Shown here: one piece after another, positions 16,884-21,271 of the stretch | Position numbering within the stretch: the first letter of the stretch is position 1 | Layout of the letters: each line of letters opens with the position of its first letter | DNA from: Bacteroidota bacterium | Lineage (GTDB): Bacteria; Bacteroidota; Bacteroidia; Bacteroidales; UBA1556 | DNA: 21,271 nucleotides | Reading direction: 5' to 3' | NCBI GenBank assembly: GCA_003648395.1 | Contig: QMPB01000011.1 | Location: 1 to 21,271, forward strand | The notes under the pieces: model-generated | Seen by the model: only the letters and a program-made list of their open reading frames with translations | What the model was told of the DNA's origin: nothing | Databases searched by the model: none | Made by a program: the position numbers and the translations under genes

Positions 16884-17675
16884 ATGAAAATATTAAACAT
16901 TTTAATAATTCTTGCGAGTATGCTATTCTCCATTAATGCCATTTCTCAGGATCGCATTATAAAAACAAATAGCGACACCATTTATTGTAAAATTACAGAG
17001 ATAGGTACTGAAGAAATTAAGTACAAACTAAAAGACTATCCTAGCGATTTAATATTCACTATTGATATAGAAAAGGTTAGAAAAATTGTATTAAATGGTG
17101 GTAATGAAATACCTTTTACTTCGGAGATGGACAATCCTGAAAATTATACTGATAACAGAAAGAATGCTATAAAGATTCATTTTATGTCTCCAATAATGGG
17201 AAATATATCTTTTGCTTACGAAAAGAGCATTAGCCCAGGAAGAAGCATGGAGTTTGGTATTGGTTATATTTATGGTAATGAAAATACTGGAGAACAAGAC
17301 AATGGTATTATACTTAGAGCAGGTTATAAATTTATGAGAACGCCGGATTTCTACATAAGAAAACTTAAATACTCTCATTTATTAAAAGGTTCTTATATTA
17401 AGCCTGAATTAATTTTTAATTCATTTAGTACTAATGAACATAACTATATGAATGGTAATTACACTAAAACAAATGCAACTTCTCTCTCTGTTTTACTTAT
17501 TGCCGGAAAACAGATTGTTTATAGCAATGCTTTCCTAATTGATTTTTATTTTGGCGTTGGATATGGATATACAAATAATGAAAATGTTAATTATTATTAT
17601 AGTAATACTATAGTGGATATGAATGTTCCTTTTAGTATTACAATGGGTTTAAAGGTTGGTATATTGTTTAAATAA
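16884..17675 (+). CDS. Secreted protein with predicted outer-membrane barrel
   Basis: The 263-residue product starts with a signal peptide cleaved near AIS|Q (about residue 21). Residues about 25-75 form a small domain of the pattern D.IYCKITEIGTEEIKYK...VRKIVLNGG, seen at the start of many secreted Bacteroidota proteins. From about residue 95 the sequence alternates aromatic and polar residues in strands (FAYEKS, MEFGIGYIYG, ILRAGYKF, FYFGVGYGYT), ending with SITMGLKVGILFK. This suggests a small barrel of eight or so strands, although the last residue is Lys and not an aromatic. I do not recognise a named family. It has its own promoter and terminator. Confidence 0.8.
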   Translation: MKILNILIILASMLFSINAISQDRIIKTNSDTIYCKITEIGTEEIKYKLKDYPSDLIFTIDIEKVRKIVLNGGNEIPFTSEMDNPENYTDNRKNAIKIHFMSPIMGNISFAYEKSISPGRSMEFGIGYIYGNENTGEQDNGIILRAGYKFMRTPDFYIRKLKYSHLLKGSYIKPELIFNSFSTNEHNYMNGNYTKTNATSLSVLLIAGKQIVYSNAFLIDFYFGVGYGYTNNENVNYYYSNTIVDMNVPFSITMGLKVGILFK

Positions 17676-17689
17676 TAAGTCCTTATCAT

Positions 17690-17736
17690 AAAAAGAAAAG
17701 ACCAATAAAATATTATTTTCTTGGTCTTTTCTTTTT
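17690..17736. terminator. Strong bidirectional terminator
   Basis: A perfect 16-base inverted repeat joins 17690-17705 and 17721-17736, with CCAA/TTGG at the tip and A/T-rich arms. It gives T-runs in both directions. It ends both the barrel-like gene and the convergent superoxide reductase-like gene. Confidence 0.9.
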
Positions 17737-17760
17737 ATATCATTTTGTGAAATTGCAGGT

Positions 17761-18270
17761 TTAATACTTTGTAGCATTCTCCCAAATACCATGAATATTG
17801 CATCCTGAAATAGCTTTAATACTATCACCATGGGCAATAGCTAAATAAAAATGTCCAAAAGCACGTACACCACCATTGGCAAAGTCAATACTTACTTTTT
17901 CAATCCCATTAACATATACCTTTAAGAAGTCTATCCAGTGGTTATCCGTTGCAGGATGAATTATACCTTGTTGCCCAATTGTTATTTTTACAAGTACATT
18001 TCCTTTTTCGTCCTTATTTCCGAAAGTAATCTCTGGAGTATGTTTGAGTTCTGCCTTTGTTGGGTTCTCTGGGTCGGCAAACGACATCTGCGTTCTATTT
18101 ACAATTAGTTTTTCTCTTGCTGTTTTTATCTTTGGCGTTACATCTTTGGTAATATCAGATATTGCTTCTTTTGTTTTATTCTGATCATCAGAACAAGAAA
18201 ATATGGCCATGCCTGAAAGTCCAATCAAACTCATCAGTCCTATTTTTTTAAATGCGTCTCTTCTTTTCAT
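17761..18270 (-). CDS. Exported superoxide reductase-like protein (desulfoferrodoxin family)
   Basis: Superoxide reductases turn superoxide into hydrogen peroxide at a non-haem iron bound by four His and one Cys. This 169-residue protein has H77 (LKHTPEI), H105 and H111 (HPATDNHWI), C157 and H160 (CNIHGIW), which is the full ligand set. Lys76 before the first His matches the catalytic Lys. The residue before it is Leu, where the Glu of the usual EKH motif would stand. The N-terminus (KRRDAFKKI, then a hydrophobic stretch and IFSC26) is Tat-like with a possible but atypical lipobox. Export of a folded iron protein to the periplasm, perhaps as a lipoprotein, is likely. There is no N-terminal desulforedoxin iron domain. 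Confidence 0.85.
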   Translation of the reverse strand: MKRRDAFKKIGLMSLIGLSGMAIFSCSDDQNKTKEAISDITKDVTPKIKTAREKLIVNRTQMSFADPENPTKAELKHTPEITFGNKDEKGNVLVKITIGQQGIIHPATDNHWIDFLKVYVNGIEKVSIDFANGGVRAFGHFYLAIAHGDSIKAISGCNIHGIWENATKY

Positions 18271-18293
18271 AATATCTCTTTTTATAGTTGAAA

Positions 18294-18301
18294 CAAAGAT
18301 A
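18294..18301 (-). promoter_or_regulatory. -7 box for the superoxide reductase-like gene
   Basis: The minus strand reads TATCTTTG, an exact TAnnTTTG match, 24 bases before the ATG. The upstream box is not clear. Confidence 0.55.
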
Positions 18302-18420
18302 GAATAGATATTTATTTGTAAATCTTAAATAATGTAAAATTATATAATTACTTACAAACACCTAATAATCAATTATTTCATAATTATTCATAAAATACTT
18401 TTTTAGTTAAATTAAAAGAC

Positions 18421-18428
18421 TACTTTTG
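18421..18428 (+). promoter_or_regulatory. -7 box for the DEAD-box helicase leader
   Basis: TACTTTTG fits TAnnTTTG and is followed by CGCC. Transcription would start near 18435, about 160 bases before the preferred helicase ATG. The -33 area holds only CTTTTTT-like sequence. Confidence 0.6.
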
Positions 18429-18439
18429 CGCCTTCGTAA

Positions 18440-18556
18440 AATTCGAGCTCGGTTCTATTGGGCTATGGTGTAAATTACGAGCACCACAATTAATATTGCT
18501 AAATACAGCAATAATCTTTTAGATGAACCGAACTCATAATCGGGTTACTTTTTTTC
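18440..18556 (+). promoter_or_regulatory. Structured 5' leader of the DEAD-box helicase gene
   Basis: GAGCTCGGTTC (18445-18455) can pair with GAACCGAACTC (18525-18535) over 11 positions with a single C-A mismatch. It encloses two hairpins: TGGTG/CACCA (18466-18470 with 18482-18486) and TATTGCT/AGCAATA (18494-18500 with 18507-18513). The 3' arm can instead pair with CGGGTT (18541-18546), which stands just before a run of seven T residues. That gives a possible choice between a long stem and a weak terminator. Helicases of this type are often cold-induced through long leaders. The folding is my own reading by eye. Confidence 0.5.
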
Positions 18557-18594
18557 TTAATTGTAAGATAAAAGTAGCGTTAAAAATTCATCTT

Positions 18595-20478
18595 ATGATT
18601 GATTATAAATCAAGCAATCTTAAACCAGAGATTGTAGAGGCTGTTCTTGAGCTTGGTTATGAAACACCAACTCCAATTCAAGCCGAATGTATTCCATTTA
18701 TTATGGAAACAAGTCAAGACCTTATTGCAAATGCACAAACCGGAACTGGTAAAACTGCTGCATTTGGATTACCTATTCTTCAACAGATTGACGATAGTAG
18801 TAAGAGTATTCAGGCAATAATTTTATCACCAACACGTGAGCTTGCTATTCAAATTAGTAATGATATGCAGCAGTACGCATCAAAAATGCGTAAAGTAAAA
18901 ATAACTACCGTATATGGTGGTGCTAGTATTGAACCGCAAATTACTGCTTTGAAAAGAGGAGTACATATTGTAGTAGGAACTCCTGGCCGAGTGCTGGATT
19001 TAGTAAAAAGAAGAATCCTTAAACTTCAGGATGTAAAGTGGTTGGTACTTGATGAGGCTGACGAAATGTTGAATATGGGTTTTAAAGACGATTTGGATGC
19101 AATTCTAGAAACTACTTCTAAAGATCGTCAAACTCTTTTATTCTCAGCAACATTGCCAAAAGGAATTATTCAGATTAGTAAAAATTACATGAATAATCCT
19201 CACCAAATTGCTGTTGCAAAGGCTAATTTAGGAGCTGATACTGTTGACCATCACTATTACCAAGTAAGTGCGCGAGATAAATATTCGGCATTAAAGCGTA
19301 TTGCGGATATGAATCCTAATATTTACGCTATTATTTTTTGTCGTACTCGTAGAGAAACTAAGGAAATTTCGGAAAAACTTATTAAGGATAATTATAGTGC
19401 TGATTCGCTACATGGCGATTTGTCTCAAGCACAACGTGAGCACGTAATGAGTCGTTTTAGACATAAGAATATTCAAATTCTTGTGGCTACTGATGTTGCA
19501 GCTCGTGGTCTTGATGTAAAAGAACTTACGCATGTTATAAACTTTAGCTTACCAGACGATCCTGAGGTATATGTTCACCGATCGGGTCGTACAGGAAGAG
19601 CGGGAAGTTCAGGAATAAGTATATCTATTCTTCACTCACGTGAGAACAGAAAGATTAGAGAAATTCAACAATTAATTGGTAGAGATTTTACCAAAAAGAA
19701 AGTTCCTGGTGGACAAGAAATCTGTGAAAGACAATTGTTTGCTACAGTAGAAACTATGGAAAATGTTGATCTTTCGAATTCGGATATTGATGACTTCATG
19801 GATGTTATTTATGAGAAGCTTGGCGAAATGAGCAAGGAAGAGGTTATTAAGCGATTTGTAGCTTTAGAGTTTAACCGCTTTTTGGATTATTATAAGAATG
19901 CCAAGGACCTTAATGTAAGCGAATCGGCAAACAGAGAGCGCAATAGCGACCGAAGAAAAGATAGAAAAGACAGAAATGATAGAGGCGACAGAGGCGACAG
20001 AAGAGATAGAGGTGATAGAGGCGAACGTAGAGAGCGCAAAGGAAATCCAAATATGCAACGTTGCTATGTAAATATTGGTTCTAAAGATAATATAAGCCCT
20101 AGTGCAATTATAGGTATTATTAATAGAGCTACTCCAGATAAGAGTGTTGATATTGGAGATATTGAAATTCTTAAGAAGTTCAGTTTCTTTGAGGTAGATC
20201 CAAAATTTAGTGATGATGTTATTTCATCAATGAATTCTATGGATTATCATGGTACCGATATTCTTGTGGAAAAAGCTGAAAGCAAAGGTGCATCTTCTCC
20301 TTCAAGAGATAATAGTTCTAATCGCCGATCTGGTGGTGGAAGTAGAAATTCTGATGGTGGAAATCGTAGAAGCTATAAGAGTGATAGAAGTAGTGGTGGA
20401 AATAGTGGCGGAAGTAGCAGCCGTAGAAGTGGAGGAAAAGATTCTTCACGTCAACGTAAAGCTAGAAAACAATGGTAA
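18595..20478 (+). CDS. deaD: DEAD-box ATP-dependent RNA helicase
   Basis: The product remodels RNA duplexes, with likely roles in ribosome assembly and cold adaptation. All motifs are present: Q motif GYETPTPIQ, I AQTGTGKT, Ia PTRELAIQ, TPGR, II DEAD, III SAT, IV IIFCRTR, V ATDVAARGLD, and VI HRSGRTGRAG. After the helicase core come a basic, low-complexity stretch, a DbpA-type RNA-binding domain (CYVNIGSKDN...DIEILKKFSFFEV), and a Gly/Ser/Arg tail ending in RKARKQW. I place the start at ATG 18595 (MIDYKSSNL), which gives 627 residues and the usual N-terminus. An ATG at 18523 would add 24 residues with no family match and would overlap the leader stem. A terminator follows. Confidence 0.93.
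   Translation: MIDYKSSNLKPEIVEAVLELGYETPTPIQAECIPFIMETSQDLIANAQTGTGKTAAFGLPILQQIDDSSKSIQAIILSPTRELAIQISNDMQQYASKMRKVKITTVYGGASIEPQITALKRGVHIVVGTPGRVLDLVKRRILKLQDVKWLVLDEADEMLNMGFKDDLDAILETTSKDRQTLLFSATLPKGIIQISKNYMNNPHQIAVAKANLGADTVDHHYYQVSARDKYSALKRIADMNPNIYAIIFCRTRRETKEISEKLIKDNYSADSLHGDLSQAQREHVMSRFRHKNIQILVATDVAARGLDVKELTHVINFSLPDDPEVYVHRSGRTGRAGSSGISISILHSRENRKIREIQQLIGRDFTKKKVPGGQEICERQLFATVETMENVDLSNSDIDDFMDVIYEKLGEMSKEEVIKRFVALEFNRFLDYYKNAKDLNVSESANRERNSDRRKDRKDRNDRGDRGDRRDRGDRGERRERKGNPNMQRCYVNIGSKDNISPSAIIGIINRATPDKSVDIGDIEILKKFSFFEVDPKFSDDVISSMNSMDYHGTDILVEKAESKGASSPSRDNSSNRRSGGGSRNSDGGNRRSYKSDRSSGGNSGGSSSRRSGGKDSSRQRKARKQW
19928..20040 (+). repeat. Coding low-complexity repeat (Arg/Asp/Gly-rich linker)
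   Basis: Short in-frame repeats of the type GGC/GAT-GAC-AGA encode a linker reading DRGDRGDRRDRGDRGERRER. It joins the helicase core to the DbpA-type domain. It resembles the RGG-like, disordered RNA-binding linkers of other DEAD-box proteins and may vary in length between strains by slippage. Confidence 0.6.
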
Positions 20479-20522
20479 TGATATTGGCTTAACTAGCCAA
20501 CAACTATAAACTAAAACAGAAG

Positions 20523-20552
20523 CCCTGAGGATTTATTTCCTTGGGGTTTTTT
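20523..20552 (+). terminator. Terminator of the DEAD-box helicase gene
   Basis: CCCTGAGGA (20523-20531) pairs with TCCTTGGGG (20538-20546), including two G-T pairs, and is followed by six T residues. Confidence 0.85.
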
Positions 20553-20560
20553 ATTGATTT

Positions 20561-20785
20561 TTACTTTAAATACTTCATTACACTAACATAAAAAACTTCT
20601 ACTTTTTCTCTAGCCCAAGGTGTTCGTCTTAGAAACTTTAAGCATGATTTTAGGCTAGGATTACTCTTAAAACAGTTGATATCTATTTCCTCTGCCAAGT
20701 CTTCCCATTCGTAATTGTCTATTAGCTGCTCAAGTATTGTTTTAAGCTTTACGCCATGCAATGGATTGTTTATTTGTTCTTCCAT
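20561..20785 (-). CDS. VF530 family (DUF2132) small protein
   Basis: The 74-residue product contains NNPLHGVKLKTILEQL, YEWEDLAEEIDINCF, NPSLKSCLKFLRRTPWAREKVE. These are the hallmark stretches of the VF530 family, small helical proteins annotated as DNA-binding on structural grounds. The length is normal for the family. There is no signal peptide. It lies 28 bases downstream of the CAP-domain gene on the same strand and may be cotranscribed with it. The convergent helicase terminator next to its end acts only on the other strand. Biological role is unknown. Confidence 0.88.
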   Translation of the reverse strand: MEEQINNPLHGVKLKTILEQLIDNYEWEDLAEEIDINCFKSNPSLKSCLKFLRRTPWAREKVEVFYVSVMKYLK

Positions 20786-20813
20786 AAATAAAATATTATA
20801 CTATTCATAATTA

Positions 20814-21271
20814 TTAATTCCCGCCAAAATCAACCACACAATTATATTCATAAGTTTTATGAGGCTGAATAGAAACACCAATATTATCTACATCTTTAGA
20901 GAGAAAATTGATTCGATGTCCCAAATCAGGAATATCGGTATCTATTAGTAAATCCATATAAATATCTAAAGCATTTGAATAACCATATTGGCAATTCTCA
21001 CAAAAGTACTCATAGTTTGATTTCGATGATCGTTTATTATAATGCTGATGTCCAAGTTTTCCATATTTACCACTCCACTGGGCATGCTCTTTGGCCAATG
21101 ACCATAAGGTTTTGTTGGGCTTAAATAGAGTAGCTTGTCCTTGCTTCTTCAATGTTTTGCGTAGGGATTTAACATACGAATTTCTTAATAAATCATTCTT
21201 TGTAGCATAATCTTCAAGAAATGTTTTGGAAAAAAGTGATGGGTTTATTCTGCATAGATTAGCTAAGTGAA
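20814..21271 (-). CDS. CAP/SCP-domain protein, 5' end outside the window
   Basis: The reading frame stays open from the right edge to the stop at 20814, so the gene is truncated by the window. A TTG inside it is not the start. The visible 152 residues look like a CAP (SCP/PR-1) domain. LANLCRINPSLFSKTFLEDY matches its opening helix. SLAKEHAQWSGKYGKLGHQ carries a His in the first cavity motif. YFCENCQYG resembles the family's GEN motif, and DIPDLGHRINFLSKDVDNIGVSI with a final CVVDFGG completes the fold. Bacterial CAP proteins are usually secreted, but the N-terminus is missing. Three or more cysteines could form disulphides. Function unknown. Confidence 0.75.
   Translation of the reverse strand, partial: HLANLCRINPSLFSKTFLEDYATKNDLLRNSYVKSLRKTLKKQGQATLFKPNKTLWSLAKEHAQWSGKYGKLGHQHYNKRSSKSNYEYFCENCQYGYSNALDIYMDLLIDTDIPDLGHRINFLSKDVDNIGVSIQPHKTYEYNCVVDFGGN

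Noticed and set aside
18523..18594. 24-residue N-terminal extension of the DEAD-box helicase
   Set aside because: The residues match nothing in the family, and the ATG lies at the edge of the leader stem. ATG 18595 gives the usual N-terminus.

Overview
The window is AT-rich DNA, most likely from a member of the Bacteroidota near Bacteroidales/Marinilabiliales. The evidence is promoter boxes of the Bacteroidota type (TAnnTTTG, with TTTG about 20 bases upstream at the clearest sites), almost no Shine-Dalgarno signals, a TPR protein paired with a short outer-membrane barrel beside gyrB, and the order coiled-coil gene, zapA, 6S-like RNA, rny. I see no insertion sequence, prophage, CRISPR array or biosynthetic cluster. 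This looks like a core chromosomal segment with a few accessory touches.

Layout. 1-108 is the tail of an unidentified gene. 348-5213 holds a two-gene envelope operon: a 1058-residue periplasmic TPR protein, then a 560-residue outer-membrane barrel. gyrB follows under its own promoter (5392-7356). A NUDIX hydrolase and ribonuclease Y run on the minus strand to 9547. Upstream of rny is a rod-shaped 6S RNA candidate, then zapA and a small coiled-coil gene. 10379-11035 lacks protein genes but holds tRNA-Pro(GGG) surrounded by broken copies of itself. 11036-11703 encodes two small envelope proteins.

11828-15215 is a compact plus-strand run: glycosyltransferase family 9, threonylcarbamoyl-AMP synthase, SmpB, a rhomboid protease and SfsA. 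Convergent to it lie three tandem short single-stranded DNA-binding proteins (15308-16464). Then come a secreted barrel-like protein, a Tat-signal superoxide reductase-like protein (minus), and a DEAD-box RNA helicase with a long leader able to fold. At the right edge are a VF530-family protein and a truncated CAP/SCP-domain protein.

No single new multi-gene system stands out. The observations most worth following are the foldable helicase leader, the triplicated tailless SSBs with one diverged copy, the tRNA-Pro debris field with a 26-base repeat of the tRNA 3' end, the TPR/barrel pair, and the Tat-type superoxide reductase with an altered active-site position.
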